64,000 nt of DNA from Comamonadaceae bacterium. Lineage in GTDB: Bacteria > Pseudomonadota > Gammaproteobacteria > Burkholderiales > Burkholderiaceae_C. The notes beneath the pieces are model-generated. The model was given only the letters and a program-made list of their open reading frames with translations. It did no database searches and had not been told where the DNA came from. The DNA lies in assembly GCA_947448745.1 (NCBI GenBank), contig CANFOQ010000004.1, forward strand, positions 18,420 to 82,419. Direction: 5' to 3'. Numbering within the stretch: the first letter of the stretch is position 1; each line of letters starts with the position of its first letter. Of the stretch, positions 1 to 8,545 are shown one piece after another. Both the position numbers and the translations under genes were made by a program.

Positions 1-47
1 GCGCTGGGTTTGGCGTGCAGCTGCGTGGCGGGGGTGTGAGGTTTCAT
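1..47 (-). CDS. 5' end of probable cysH (partial, runs off left edge)
   Basis: An ATG on the minus strand at 45-47 overlaps the TGA of the DUF934 gene as ATGA. It opens a frame that stays open to the window edge and begins M-K-P-H-T-P-A-T-Q-L. Only about 15 codons are visible, so the product cannot be identified from its own sequence. In many betaproteobacteria the order cysI, DUF934, cysH (phosphoadenylyl/adenylyl-sulfate reductase) is conserved, and the 4-base overlap implies translational coupling. The cysH assignment is therefore inference from context only. Confidence 0.45.
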   Translation of the reverse strand, partial: MKPHTPATQLHAKPS

Positions 48-406
48 CGTGCAAACAGAGGTTGGGGTTGGGCCACATCGCCTTGGTAAAAAGCGCTGAA
101 GTGGGACAGCAATTCTCGCCCCTTGTCCAGGCTCTGGTCGGCACGCAGCACGGCGCTGGAAAAACCGCAACGTTGCATTTGCTGCAACTGGTCCACCAGC
201 ACATCGCCAGTGGCGCGAATATCGCCTTGGAAGCCGCAGCGACGGCGCAGCAAGAGGGCTTGGCTGAAAGCGCGGCCATCGGTGAAGCTGGGGAAATGCA
301 GCTCGATGGTTTGCACGCCTTGCAGGTTTTGCGACAAGGCATCAGCGTCATTGCCCAGTTGTAAATCGGCGGCTTGAAGTTGGTCTGTGTGTGAAAGCAA
401 GTTCAT
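44..406 (-). CDS. DUF934 family protein of the sulfite-reduction operon
   Basis: This 120-residue soluble protein belongs to the DUF934 family, annotated in proteobacteria as an uncharacterised partner of assimilatory sulfite reductase. The recognisable family signatures are FPSFTDGRAFSQA at residues 38-50 and GDIRATGDVL at 61-70. The gene starts 9 bases after the cysI stop and its own stop overlaps the next ATG, so it lies inside a tightly coupled minus-strand operon. The biochemical role is unknown. Co-occurrence with cysI suggests it helps electron delivery to, or assembly of, the reductase, but that is inference. Length is normal for the family. Confidence 0.85.
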   Translation of the reverse strand: MNLLSHTDQLQAADLQLGNDADALSQNLQGVQTIELHFPSFTDGRAFSQALLLRRRCGFQGDIRATGDVLVDQLQQMQRCGFSSAVLRADQSLDKGRELLSHFSAFYQGDVAQPQPLFAR

Positions 407-415
407 GGGGTTCTT

Positions 416-2218
416 TCAGACTGCAGGGCTCAGGGCTTCGTCATCCGAGGGATGGCGAGCGGCATTGGCGGCGGTTTTGAAGGCCTCAAACCCCACGCGC
501 TGCACCGCGTCAATGAAGGTCTCGCCATGCAGGCGCTGCTCGCCATACACCTGCAACACCGCGTCAATCACATCCACCACTTCGGCTGAAGAAAACGAGG
601 GGCCCACCACCTTGCCGGGCTTGGGTGTGCCACTCAGAGCAGAACCATCTGAGCCACCCAACGTCACTTGGTACCACTCTTTGCCGTCTTTATCCACACC
701 CAAGATGCCAATGTGGCCGCTGTGGTGGTGACCGCAAGAGTTGATGCAACCACTGATGTGCAAATCAATTTCACCCAAGTCGAACAATTCGTCAAGGTCT
801 TGGTAGCGCTCGGTGATGGCTGCAGCCACAGGCAGTGAACGCGCGTTCGCCAAATCGCAATAGTCGCCACCGGGGCAGGCGATCATGTCGGTCAACATGC
901 GGATATTGGGTTTGGCCAAGCCCAGGGCTTTCGCAGCTTGGTAGAGCGCAGGCAGTTGGTCGGCCGCCACCCAAGGCAAGACCAAATTTTGATCGTGGCT
1001 GACACGGGCTTCACCGGCTGAAAACTGGTCTGCCAATTGCGCCGAGGCGTCGAGTTGATCGGCGGTGGCGTCGCCAGGCGCTTGGCCCAAGCGCTTGAAG
1101 GACAAGGTGACGACCCGCAAATGCGGGTTGCGGTGGGGTGCCACGTTTTGTTGCAACCAACGTGCGAAGTTTTTATCGGCGTCTGCGGCTTGGGTCAGTT
1201 GCGTCAACACGTCCTCGGCGGACAAATGGGTTTTGTCAGCCAAACTGGGCGGCACAAAACTCGCTGTCACGCGATCCAACTCGGCTTGGGTGATGGTGTG
1301 CGGCGCACCGTCTTGCGTGACGATGCGCTGGTACTCGGCTTCGACTTGGTCAATGTAGTTTTGACCTTCGGCTTTCACCAAAATTTTGATACGGGCTTTG
1401 TACTTGTTGTCACGGCGACCAAACAGGTTGTAAACCCGAATCACGGCTTCCAAGTAATTGATGATTTGCTGCCATGGCAAAAACGCACGGATGACGGTGC
1501 CGATGATGGGTGTGCGGCCCATGCCGCCGCCCACCATGACACGAAAGCCCACGTCACCTGCGGCGTTGCGGTGCACTTGCAAACCCACGTCGTGCCAGGC
1601 CGTGGCGGCGCGGTCTTCTTCAGCACCGCTGATGGCGATTTTGAATTTGCGCGGCAAAAAAGCGAACTCGGGGTGCAAGGTGCTCCACTGGCGCAAGATC
1701 TCAGCAAAGGCACGCGGATCGACGATTTCATCCACCGCCACACCCGCGCGTTCATCGGCGGTGATGTTGCGTATGCAATTGCCACTGGTTTGAATGCCGT
1801 GCATGTTCACCGAGGCCAACAGGTCCATCACATCCGCGCTTTTTTCCAGCGGAATCCAGTTGTATTGGAGGTTTTGTCGGGTGGTGAAGTGGGCATAGCC
1901 GTAGCTCAGGGCCGGTGCGGGAATGCCACCAATCGCATCTTGTTTGGTTTGTGCCGAGTGAAACAGGGCTTCATCAGGACGGTCAAATTCACGCGCGATG
2001 CGGGCCAACACACGCAGTTGTGCGCTGTTGAGTTCGCCATAGGGCACGGCCACGCGCAGCATGGGCGCGTAGCGCTGCACATACCAGCCGTTTTGCAAAC
2101 GCAGTGGGCGGAATTCTTCTTCACTGAGTTGGCCGTTCAAACGGCGCGTCAGTTGGTCGCGGTATTGGGCGGCACGCTCTTGCACAAAGCGGCGGTCGAA
2201 GTCGGTGTATTGGTACAT
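416..2218 (-). CDS. cysI: Sulfite (nitrite/sulfite) reductase hemoprotein
   Basis: This assimilatory sulfite reductase (600 aa) reduces sulfite to sulfide with six electrons at a coupled siroheme-[4Fe-4S] centre in the cytoplasm. The cluster ligands are visible: C448 and C454 in a C-x5-C motif (CPGGDYC) and C491 and C495 in a C-x3-C motif (GCINSCGHHH). The duplicated ferredoxin-like and NIR/SIR halves are both present, the first containing TSGNCIRN and GGGMGRTP. The open frame extends to 2449, but the extra 77 codons lie inside the exporter gene and have no family character. The start at 2218 (MYQYTDFDRRF) is 7 bases after the exporter stop. No flavoprotein subunit (CysJ) is visible here, so a ferredoxin-like donor is likely. 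Strict discrimination from a nitrite reductase rests on the sulfur-gene context. Confidence 0.93.
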   Translation of the reverse strand: MYQYTDFDRRFVQERAAQYRDQLTRRLNGQLSEEEFRPLRLQNGWYVQRYAPMLRVAVPYGELNSAQLRVLARIAREFDRPDEALFHSAQTKQDAIGGIPAPALSYGYAHFTTRQNLQYNWIPLEKSADVMDLLASVNMHGIQTSGNCIRNITADERAGVAVDEIVDPRAFAEILRQWSTLHPEFAFLPRKFKIAISGAEEDRAATAWHDVGLQVHRNAAGDVGFRVMVGGGMGRTPIIGTVIRAFLPWQQIINYLEAVIRVYNLFGRRDNKYKARIKILVKAEGQNYIDQVEAEYQRIVTQDGAPHTITQAELDRVTASFVPPSLADKTHLSAEDVLTQLTQAADADKNFARWLQQNVAPHRNPHLRVVTLSFKRLGQAPGDATADQLDASAQLADQFSAGEARVSHDQNLVLPWVAADQLPALYQAAKALGLAKPNIRMLTDMIACPGGDYCDLANARSLPVAAAITERYQDLDELFDLGEIDLHISGCINSCGHHHSGHIGILGVDKDGKEWYQVTLGGSDGSALSGTPKPGKVVGPSFSSAEVVDVIDAVLQVYGEQRLHGETFIDAVQRVGFEAFKTAANAARHPSDDEALSPAV

Positions 2219-2225
2219 GGAACGC

Positions 2226-3020
2226 TCAGATGAAAACAAGTTTGCTGCCAGCCCAAGCCAACAACACGGACAGGGCGGAACGGATGACGCGCTCGGACAC
2301 GCGGGTGACAAAGTGCGAGCCCAACCAAATGCCTGGCAAGGAACCGCACAGCAACAAGCCCAGCAATTGCCAATCCACGGTGCCCAAGGAGGCATGGCCC
2401 AAACCGGCCACCAAGGTGAGGGGCACTGCGTAGGCAATGTCCGCAGCAACGATGCGGTACAGCGGCAACTGGGGGTAGAGCAACATCAACACGGTGACGC
2501 CAATCGCACCGGCACCCACCGAGGTGAGCGTGACCAACATGCCAATCACCGCGCCAAACAACACGGGCAACAAAGGGTGCTTGGCCTGATCGGCCGGGTG
2601 TTCAAGAGTCTGTGCGTCTTCGGTTTCGGGGCGGCGTGGGCCGCGAATCGCTTTGTACAGGGTGGCTGCAGCGGTCAGCATCAAGGCAATGCCCAGCGTG
2701 AACGTGATGGCGCGTTGCACTATCGGGTTGGACGTGCCCAAGTCGTGCAAGACCCACAGGGTGAGTAAAGCGGCTGGCACACTGCCCAAGCTCAGGCTGA
2801 ACACCACCCGCCAGGGAATGATGCGCTGGCGTGCAAAGTTCAACAGTCCGCCAAATTTGGTGCCAGCGGCGAAGAGCAAATCAGTACCCACGGCCAGGGC
2901 AGGCTTGATGCCAAAGCCAAATATCAACAAGGGCGTCATCAGGGAGCCACCGCCAACACCAGTGAGGCCCACGATGAAGCCCACCACCAAACCCGCCAGA
3001 ATGAATGCTAAATTTTCCAT
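2226..3020 (-). CDS. TauE/SafE family sulfite exporter
   Basis: This 264-residue polytopic membrane protein begins with LAFILAGLVVGFIVGLTGVGGGSLMTP-like sequence, the glycine-rich first half-repeat of the TauE/SafE (DUF81) family. A second half-repeat (GMLVTLTSVGAGAIG) lies near residue 160. About seven to eight hydrophobic segments are separated by short basic loops. Family members export sulfite, sulfoacetate or other organosulfur anions. Being first in the operon directly upstream of cysI, it probably vents excess sulfite made during sulfate reduction, though import of a sulfur compound cannot be excluded. The promoter region faces cysT divergently and holds two inverted repeats. Confidence 0.85.
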   Translation of the reverse strand: MENLAFILAGLVVGFIVGLTGVGGGSLMTPLLIFGFGIKPALAVGTDLLFAAGTKFGGLLNFARQRIIPWRVVFSLSLGSVPAALLTLWVLHDLGTSNPIVQRAITFTLGIALMLTAAATLYKAIRGPRRPETEDAQTLEHPADQAKHPLLPVLFGAVIGMLVTLTSVGAGAIGVTVLMLLYPQLPLYRIVAADIAYAVPLTLVAGLGHASLGTVDWQLLGLLLCGSLPGIWLGSHFVTRVSERVIRSALSVLLAWAGSKLVFI

Positions 3021-3054
3021 AAGGGCGCGACTATAGAGGGCGGTATCAGGGTTA

Positions 3055-3073
3055 CCAACTATTTTTTAGTTGG
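3055..3073. promoter_or_regulatory. Inverted repeat, candidate operator upstream of exporter-cysI
   Basis: CCAACTA (3055-3061) and TAGTTGG (3067-3073) form a perfect 7-base inverted repeat with a five-T spacer, 35 bases upstream of the exporter ATG. Its inner sequence AACTA/TAGTT recurs in the larger palindrome at 3113-3134. The pair may be operator sites for a regulator of the divergent sulfur operons. Function is inferred from position only. Confidence 0.5.
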
Positions 3074-3105
3074 AGGCATATACGATTTGGATATATCGAA
3101 ATACC

Positions 3106-3134
3106 GCATAAGCAAACAACTAAATAGTTGTTTG
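3106..3134. promoter_or_regulatory. Candidate CysB site with 22-bp palindrome upstream of cysT
   Basis: GCATAAGCAA at 3106-3115 runs into a perfect palindrome: CAAACAACTA (3113-3122), AA, TAGTTGTTTG (3125-3134). The same ten bases GCATAAGCAA lie upstream of sbp at 7416-7425, and GCATAAG lies upstream of cysB. The site is about 70 bases upstream of the cysT start, a sensible place for a LysR-type activator. Assignment to CysB is inference from the shared motif and the regulon. Confidence 0.6.
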
Positions 3135-3204
3135 AGAAATAAGGGGATTTGGACAGAATGCCGCTCCACGCCCATCCGGCAGCCTTGTTACGCACCTTTA
3201 ACCC

Positions 3205-4062
3205 ATGAGCCTTCTCACTTTGACAAACGCCAGACCACGGTCCGCCAGGGTCTTGCCCGGTTTTGAAATCACCCTGGGCTTCACCATTGCTTACCTGAGC
3301 CTGATTGTGCTCATTCCACTGTCTGCGCTGGTTTTCAAAACCCTCAGCCTGAGTTGGGAGCAGTTTTGGCAAGCGGTCACTGCACCGCGCGTGGTGGCGT
3401 CCTACAAGCTCACCATTGGGGCCTCTTTCATTGCAGCCTTGGTGAATGCATTTTTTGGTTTGCTGTTGGCCTGGGTGTTGGTGCGCTACCAGTTCTTTGG
3501 CAAAAAAATCGTCGATGCCTTGGTGGACTTGCCTTTTGCCTTGCCCACTGCCGTGGCGGGTATTTCACTCACGGCCTTGTTGGCCGGCAATGGTTGGATC
3601 GGCCAATACCTGGAGCCCTTGGGTATTCAACTCGCCTTCAACCGCAACGGCGTGTTGATTGCGCTCATCTTCATTGGCTTGCCGTTTGTGGTGCGCACGG
3701 TGCAACCCATTTTGGAAGACGTGGAGAAAGAGCTGGAAGAAGCAGCCACCTGCTTGGGTGCCACCCGCTGGCAAACATTCAGCCGCGTGATTTTTCCAGC
3801 ACTCGCACCCGCGCTGCTGACCGGTTTTGCCATGGCCTTTGCCCGCGCCATTGGCGAATACGGCTCGGTCATTTTCATCGCCGGCAACATGCCAATGGTG
3901 TCTGAAATCACACCGCTCATCATCATCAGCAAGCTCGAGCAATACGACTACGCGGGTGCCACCGCTGTGGCTTTGGTGATGTTGTGCGCCGCCTTCGTCA
4001 TGCTGCTGTTGATCAATGGTTTGCAAGCCTGGCAGCGTGCACGTTCAGGAGCCTCGTCATGA
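3205..4062 (+). CDS. cysT: Sulfate/thiosulfate ABC transporter permease CysT (CysU)
   Basis: This inner-membrane permease (285 aa) forms the channel of the sulfate/thiosulfate importer together with CysW. Six hydrophobic helices are visible. The ABC-permease EAA loop that docks on the ATPase, E-E-A-A-T-C-L-G-A, is at residues 178-186. The proline-rich [11 protein letters not shown] segment near residues 109-119 is typical of this subfamily. The stop codon overlaps the cysW start (ATGA), so the two subunits are translationally coupled. It is the first gene of cysT-cysW-cysA-metY, transcribed away from the sulfite-reductase operon. Confidence 0.95.
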   Translation: MSLLTLTNARPRSARVLPGFEITLGFTIAYLSLIVLIPLSALVFKTLSLSWEQFWQAVTAPRVVASYKLTIGASFIAALVNAFFGLLLAWVLVRYQFFGKKIVDALVDLPFALPTAVAGISLTALLAGNGWIGQYLEPLGIQLAFNRNGVLIALIFIGLPFVVRTVQPILEDVEKELEEAATCLGATRWQTFSRVIFPALAPALLTGFAMAFARAIGEYGSVIFIAGNMPMVSEITPLIIISKLEQYDYAGATAVALVMLCAAFVMLLLINGLQAWQRARSGASS

Positions 4063-4964
4063 GTGTGCAACACACCACGCCCACACACGCGCTTAACAGT
4101 ACTGGCGAGCCGGTGTGGCTGCGCCGCACCCTGATTGGCATCTCGCTGGTCTTTGTCGGCTTGTTCCTCATCCTGCCATTGGCCGCGGTGTTCACCGAGG
4201 CTTTGCGCAAAGGCTTCGAGGCTTTTTTCGAGGCCTTCAAAGAACCTGATGCCTGGTCTGCGATCAAACTCACCTTGCTGATCACGGCCATCGCCGTGCC
4301 GCTGAACTTGGTGTTTGGTGTGAGTGCTGCGTGGGCCATCGCCAAGTTTGAATTTCGCGGCAAGGCCTTGCTCACCACCTTGGTGGACCTGCCATTTTCG
4401 GTGTCACCGGTGGTGGCAGGCCTCATTTATGTGCTGGTGTTTGGGGCGCAAGGTTGGTTCGGACCTTGGTTGCAAGCGCATGACATCAAGGTTATTTTTG
4501 CGGTGCCCGGCATCGTGTTGGCCACGGTGTTTGTCACGTTTCCGTTCATTGCGCGTGAACTCATTCCGTTGATGCAAGCCCAAGGCAATGAAGAAGAACA
4601 AGCGGCGATGGTGTTGGGCGCGAGTGGCTGGCAAATTTTTTGGCGCGTGACCTTGCCCAACATCAAATGGGGTTTGTTGTATGGCGTCATTTTGTGCAAC
4701 GCCCGCGCCATGGGCGAGTTTGGCGCGGTGTCGGTGGTCTCCGGCCACATCCGGGGGCAGACCAACACCATGCCATTGCATGTGGAAATTTTGTACAACG
4801 AATACCAGTCGGTGGCGGCCTTTGCCGTGGCTTCGTTGTTGGCCTTGCTGGCCTTGGTGACCTTGGTCATCAAAACCGTGGTCGAGTGGCAGCAGCAGCG
4901 CCTCATGGCCGAGTTGGCCGCACTCTCACCAGAACGTCCAGCTGCCCGAGTGGCCCCTGTTTAA
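4059..4964 (+). CDS. cysW: Sulfate/thiosulfate ABC transporter permease CysW
   Basis: This is the second channel subunit (301 aa) of the sulfate importer. It has six predicted helices and the EAA-type loop around [13 protein letters not shown] near residues 175-190. The segment [15 protein letters not shown], found in CysW proteins, follows. The open frame runs upstream to 3984, but the start at 4059 was chosen because it overlaps the cysT stop by four bases and gives the usual family length. The C-terminal tail is charged and cytoplasmic. It lies in frame +1 relative to cysT and is followed 33 bases later by cysA. Confidence 0.95.
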   Translation: MSVQHTTPTHALNSTGEPVWLRRTLIGISLVFVGLFLILPLAAVFTEALRKGFEAFFEAFKEPDAWSAIKLTLLITAIAVPLNLVFGVSAAWAIAKFEFRGKALLTTLVDLPFSVSPVVAGLIYVLVFGAQGWFGPWLQAHDIKVIFAVPGIVLATVFVTFPFIARELIPLMQAQGNEEEQAAMVLGASGWQIFWRVTLPNIKWGLLYGVILCNARAMGEFGAVSVVSGHIRGQTNTMPLHVEILYNEYQSVAAFAVASLLALLALVTLVIKTVVEWQQQRLMAELAALSPERPAARVAPV

Positions 4965-4997
4965 GCTTGTTTGCAAACCCTTTTTTGAATTGACACC

Positions 4998-6020
4998 ATG
5001 AGCATCGAGATCCGAAACATCAGCAAACAGTTTGGCGATTTCCACGCCTTGCGCAACGTCAATCTGGACATCGCCTCGGGCGAACTCGTGGCGCTGCTTG
5101 GCCCCTCAGGCTGCGGCAAAACCACGCTGCTGCGCATCATTGCCGGCTTGGAAACCGCCGACCAAGGCAGCATCGCTTTCAGTGGTGAGGACACCACCCA
5201 TGTGCATGTGCGTGAGCGTCAAGTGGGTTTTGTGTTTCAGCATTACGCGCTGTTTCGCCACATGACCGTGTTTGAAAACGTCGCGTTTGGTTTGCGCGTG
5301 CGACCCAAACACACACGCCCCACAGAAGCGGCGATTCAAAAGAAAGTGCACGACCTCTTGAACTTGGTGCAACTCGATTGGCTGGGCGACCGTTACCCCT
5401 CGCAGTTGTCTGGCGGTCAACGTCAACGCATTGCCTTGGCCCGTGCTTTGGCGGTTGAACCCCGCGTGTTGTTGCTCGATGAACCCTTTGGCGCACTGGA
5501 CGCCAAGGTGCGCAAAGACCTGCGCCGTTGGTTGCGTCGTTTGCACGACGACTTGGACGTGACCAGTATTTTTGTCACGCACGATCAAGAAGAAGCCTTG
5601 GAAGTGGCCGATCGTGTGGTGCTCATGAACAGTGGCAAAGTGGAGCAGGTGGGTTCACCGCAGCAAGTGTGGGACAACCCAGCGAATCCGTTTGTGTATG
5701 GGTTCTTGGGCGACGTGAATTTATTCAAACGTCGCGGCAACGAGGGCGAAACACACACCTATATTCGCCCACACGACTTGGATGTGCGCCGTTATTCAAC
5801 CGGTGACACCGGTATCGTGGCGCGGTTGGAGCGGGCCTTGGTGATTGGCTCGGTTGCCCGCTTGGAACTGTTGGCCCAAGATGGCGAACAACCCGACAAC
5901 ATCATCGAGGCTGAAATACCCGCCAGCGAGTTCAAGGCGCACCACTATGTGGAAGGCGAACTACTGGTTTTAACGCCTCGTCAAGCGCAGGTGTTTGTGG
6001 CAGAGTCCACCCACCCCTGA
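4998..6020 (+). CDS. cysA: Sulfate/thiosulfate ABC transporter ATP-binding protein
   Basis: This ATPase (340 aa) powers sulfate import through CysTW. The motifs are in order: Walker [10 protein letters not shown] at residues 35-43, Q-loop at F-Q-H near 80-82, ABC signature [15 protein letters not shown] at 137-151, and Walker [13 protein letters not shown] at 158-169. The switch histidine F-V-T-H-D follows, and a C-terminal TOBE-like regulatory region fills about the last 100 residues. Length matches CysA rather than the shorter PstB type. It is the third gene of the operon, and metY follows 22 bases later behind a strong ribosome binding site. Confidence 0.96.
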   Translation: MSIEIRNISKQFGDFHALRNVNLDIASGELVALLGPSGCGKTTLLRIIAGLETADQGSIAFSGEDTTHVHVRERQVGFVFQHYALFRHMTVFENVAFGLRVRPKHTRPTEAAIQKKVHDLLNLVQLDWLGDRYPSQLSGGQRQRIALARALAVEPRVLLLDEPFGALDAKVRKDLRRWLRRLHDDLDVTSIFVTHDQEEALEVADRVVLMNSGKVEQVGSPQQVWDNPANPFVYGFLGDVNLFKRRGNEGETHTYIRPHDLDVRRYSTGDTGIVARLERALVIGSVARLELLAQDGEQPDNIIEAEIPASEFKAHHYVEGELLVLTPRQAQVFVAESTHP

Positions 6021-6042
6021 TCAATCAACCAAGGAGACACTC

Positions 6043-7317
6043 ATGAAAATCGAAACCATTGCCGTGCATGCAGGCTACAAGCCCGACCCCGTCACCAAGG
6101 CGGTTGTGCCGCCCATTTACCAAACAGTGGCCTATGCCTTCGACAGTGCCCAGCATGGTGCTGATTTGTTCGACCTGAAAGTGGCAGGCAACATTTACAC
6201 CCGCATCATGAACCCTACCCAGTCTGTGCTGGAAGAGCGGGTGGCGGCGCTTGAAGGCGGCATCGCCGCACTGGCGTTGGCCTCTGGTCAAGCGGCCATC
6301 ACTTATGCGATTCAAACCATCGCCGAAGCCGGGGACAACATCGTGTCGTCCAGCGCTTTGTATGGTGGCACTTACAACCTGTTTGCCCACACCTTTCCGC
6401 AGTTCGGCATTGAAACCCGCTTTGCAGATTACAAAAACCCCGCCAGTTTTGAACCACTGATTGATGCCAAAACCAAAGCCATCTATGTGGAATCCTTGGG
6501 CAACCCGCAAGGCAACATCACCGACATCGCGGCCATTGCCGCCGTGGCCCACAAGCATGGCCTGCCGCTCATCGTGGACAACACCGTGCCCAGTCCCTAT
6601 TTGTGGCGTCCCATCGAGCATGGAGCGGACATCGTGGTGCAGTCGCTCACCAAGTACTTGGGCGGACACGGCAACAGCATTGGTGGTGCCATCATCGATT
6701 CGGGCAAATTCCCATGGGCCGAGCACAAAGCACGCTTCAAACGTTTGAACGAACCCGATGTGAGCTACCACGGTGTGGTCTATACCGAAGCCTTGGGGCC
6801 TGCCGCTTTCATTGGCCGTGCTCGCGTGGTGCCTTTGCGCAACACCGGTGCGGCCATTTCACCGTTCAATGCCTTCCTCATCCTGCAAGGCATTGAAACC
6901 CTGGCGCTGCGCATGGATCGCATCAGCGACAACGCGTTGGCGGTGGCACAGCATTTGAAGAAACACCCCAAGGTGAAATGGGTCAACTACGCGGGTCTGC
7001 CAGACCACCCCGACCATGCTTTGGTGAAAAAGTATTTGCGCGATGGCAAAGCCTCGGGTTTGTTGACCTTTGGCGTGGACGGAGGCCGCGAGGGTGGGGC
7101 GCGTTTCTTGGATACGCTGCAACTTTTCACCCGCTTGGTCAATATTGGGGATGTGCGCTCCTTGGCCACACACCCCGCATCCACCACGCACCGCCAACTC
7201 AACCCCGAAGAGTTGACCAAGTCGGGCGTCACGGAAGACACCGTGCGCTTGTGCGTTGGCATTGAACACATCGATGACTTGCGTGCAGACCTGGATCAAG
7301 CCTTGGCTGCTGTTTGA
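6043..7317 (+). CDS. metY: O-acetylhomoserine sulfhydrylase (aminocarboxypropyltransferase)
   Basis: This PLP-dependent enzyme (424 aa) of the Cys/Met metabolism family joins sulfide to O-acetylhomoserine to make homocysteine. That gives direct sulfhydrylation of sulfide produced by CysI. The family motif S-L-T-K-Y-L-G-G-H-G carries the Schiff-base lysine K204, and the N-terminal T-I-A-V-H-A-G-Y is typical of MetY. The start at 6043 follows AAGGAG at 6031-6036; an upstream in-frame TTG was rejected. Placement directly behind the sulfate transporter links uptake to organic fixation. A cystathionine gamma-synthase or O-succinylhomoserine role is possible but less likely at this length. Confidence 0.9.
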   Translation: MKIETIAVHAGYKPDPVTKAVVPPIYQTVAYAFDSAQHGADLFDLKVAGNIYTRIMNPTQSVLEERVAALEGGIAALALASGQAAITYAIQTIAEAGDNIVSSSALYGGTYNLFAHTFPQFGIETRFADYKNPASFEPLIDAKTKAIYVESLGNPQGNITDIAAIAAVAHKHGLPLIVDNTVPSPYLWRPIEHGADIVVQSLTKYLGGHGNSIGGAIIDSGKFPWAEHKARFKRLNEPDVSYHGVVYTEALGPAAFIGRARVVPLRNTGAAISPFNAFLILQGIETLALRMDRISDNALAVAQHLKKHPKVKWVNYAGLPDHPDHALVKKYLRDGKASGLLTFGVDGGREGGARFLDTLQLFTRLVNIGDVRSLATHPASTTHRQLNPEELTKSGVTEDTVRLCVGIEHIDDLRADLDQALAAV

Positions 7318-7336
7318 AGCTTCACCGCTTCATCCA

Positions 7337-7363
7337 ACCGACACTGCGGTGTCGGTTTTTTTT
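7337..7363 (+). terminator. Rho-independent terminator after metY
   Basis: ACCGACAC (7337-7344) pairs with GTGTCGGT (7349-7356) around a 4-base loop and is followed by a run of eight T (7356-7363). It lies 20 bases after the metY stop, so it closes the cysTWA-metY unit and isolates sbp as a separate transcription unit. Confidence 0.92.
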
Positions 7364-7415
7364 CGTCTGTTCGCAAGTGCATAAGCTCATGATTTATAAA
7401 CCTAAGCAAGAATTT

Positions 7416-7441
7416 GCATAAGCAACCGACTATTCAATCGT
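7416..7441. promoter_or_regulatory. Candidate CysB site upstream of sbp
   Basis: GCATAAGCAA at 7416-7425, followed by C-C-G-A-C-T-A, matches the site upstream of cysT at 3106 over ten consecutive bases and then at the ACTA positions. A second GCATAAG lies at 7379-7385. The motif is about 85 bases upstream of the sbp ATG. Attribution to CysB is inferred. Confidence 0.55.
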
Positions 7442-7508
7442 TCCCTTTTCTCATTTAAAAAAACACAATTCCTTCATTGCAATCTCGCATTGAATTTGAA
7501 GGAACTTC

Positions 7509-8525
7509 ATGAATCGTCGTCGTCTTGTGGTGCACGCCTTGTCAGCCCTGGTGCTGGCCAGTGCCGTTGACAGCAGCCTGGCCCAAACACCTGTTTCTTT
7601 ATTGAACGTGTCCTACGACCCCACACGGGAGTTGTATGTCGAGTTCAACGCGGCCTTTGCCAAAAGCTGGAAAGCCAGCAGTGGCCAAGACGTCACCATC
7701 AAACAAAGCCATGGCGGCTCGGGCAAACAAGCCCGCGCCGTCATTGATGGTTTGGACGCGGATGTGGTGACACTGGCCTTGGCTGGCGATGTGGATGCCT
7801 TGAACAAACAAGCTCAACTCATTCCCGCCAACTGGCAAAAACGGTTGCCCCACAATTCCTCGCCTTACACCTCCACCATTGTGTTGGTGGTGCGTCAAGG
7901 CAACCCCAAAGGCATCAAAGACTGGGACGACTTGGTCAAGCCCGGCATCAGCGTCATCACACCCAATCCCAAAACATCGGGGGGTGCGCGTTGGAATTAT
8001 TTGGCCGCTTGGGAATTTGCCAAGCGCAAATACGGCGGCGATGCCAAAGCGCAAGAGTTTGTCACCAAGCTCTACACCAATGTGCCCGTGCTCGATTCGG
8101 GTGCCCGTGGTTCATCGGTCACCTTCGCCCAGCGCAACCAAGGCGATGTGTTCATCTCTTGGGAGAACGAAGCGCATTTGCTGGAAAAAGAGTTTGGCTC
8201 CAAGGTGGACATCGTCTATCCGTCCATCAGCATCTTGGCCGAACCACCCGTGACCGTGGTGGACAAAAACGTGGACCGCAAGGGCACACGCAAAGTCGCC
8301 GAAGCCTACTTGCAGTACCTGTACTCCGATGAAGGCCAAGAGATTGCCGCCAAGAACTTCTACCGCCCGATCAACGAAAAAATCAAGGCCAAGTTTGAAA
8401 AAACCTTGCCCAAGTTGCCCTTGTTCACCATCGACCAAGCCTTTGGTGGCTGGGACAAAGCAGCCAAAGAACACTTTGCTGACGGTGCGCTGTACGACCA
8501 AATTTCTCAATCCATCAAACGTTGA
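7509..8525 (+). CDS. sbp: Periplasmic sulfate-binding protein
   Basis: This solute receptor (338 aa) delivers sulfate to CysTWA. An N-terminal signal peptide (basic M-N-R-R-R, then a hydrophobic core) ends near residue 26 after S-L-A-Q. The mature part contains the hallmark segments [11 protein letters not shown] and [11 protein letters not shown], whose backbone amides and serine bind the sulfate dianion. The segment [13 protein letters not shown] is also characteristic. The start follows GAAGGAAC. It is transcribed apart from the transporter, with its own upstream motif, and continues into the porin gene 20 bases later. It could equally bind thiosulfate (CysP). Confidence 0.94.
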   Translation: MNRRRLVVHALSALVLASAVDSSLAQTPVSLLNVSYDPTRELYVEFNAAFAKSWKASSGQDVTIKQSHGGSGKQARAVIDGLDADVVTLALAGDVDALNKQAQLIPANWQKRLPHNSSPYTSTIVLVVRQGNPKGIKDWDDLVKPGISVITPNPKTSGGARWNYLAAWEFAKRKYGGDAKAQEFVTKLYTNVPVLDSGARGSSVTFAQRNQGDVFISWENEAHLLEKEFGSKVDIVYPSISILAEPPVTVVDKNVDRKGTRKVAEAYLQYLYSDEGQEIAAKNFYRPINEKIKAKFEKTLPKLPLFTIDQAFGGWDKAAKEHFADGALYDQISQSIKR

Positions 8526-8545
8526 ATTTTCAAAAGGAACAAACC

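Noticed and set aside
1037..2233. 398-codon plus-strand frame over cysI
   Set aside because: It is antisense to the siroheme reductase with no family character and no ribosome binding site.
3052..3372. 106-codon minus-strand frame crossing the cysT start and the control region
   Set aside because: It overlaps cysT and both inverted repeats and has no similarity to any protein family.
6025..6771. 248-codon minus-strand frame over metY
   Set aside because: It is antisense to the PLP enzyme core with no supporting motif.
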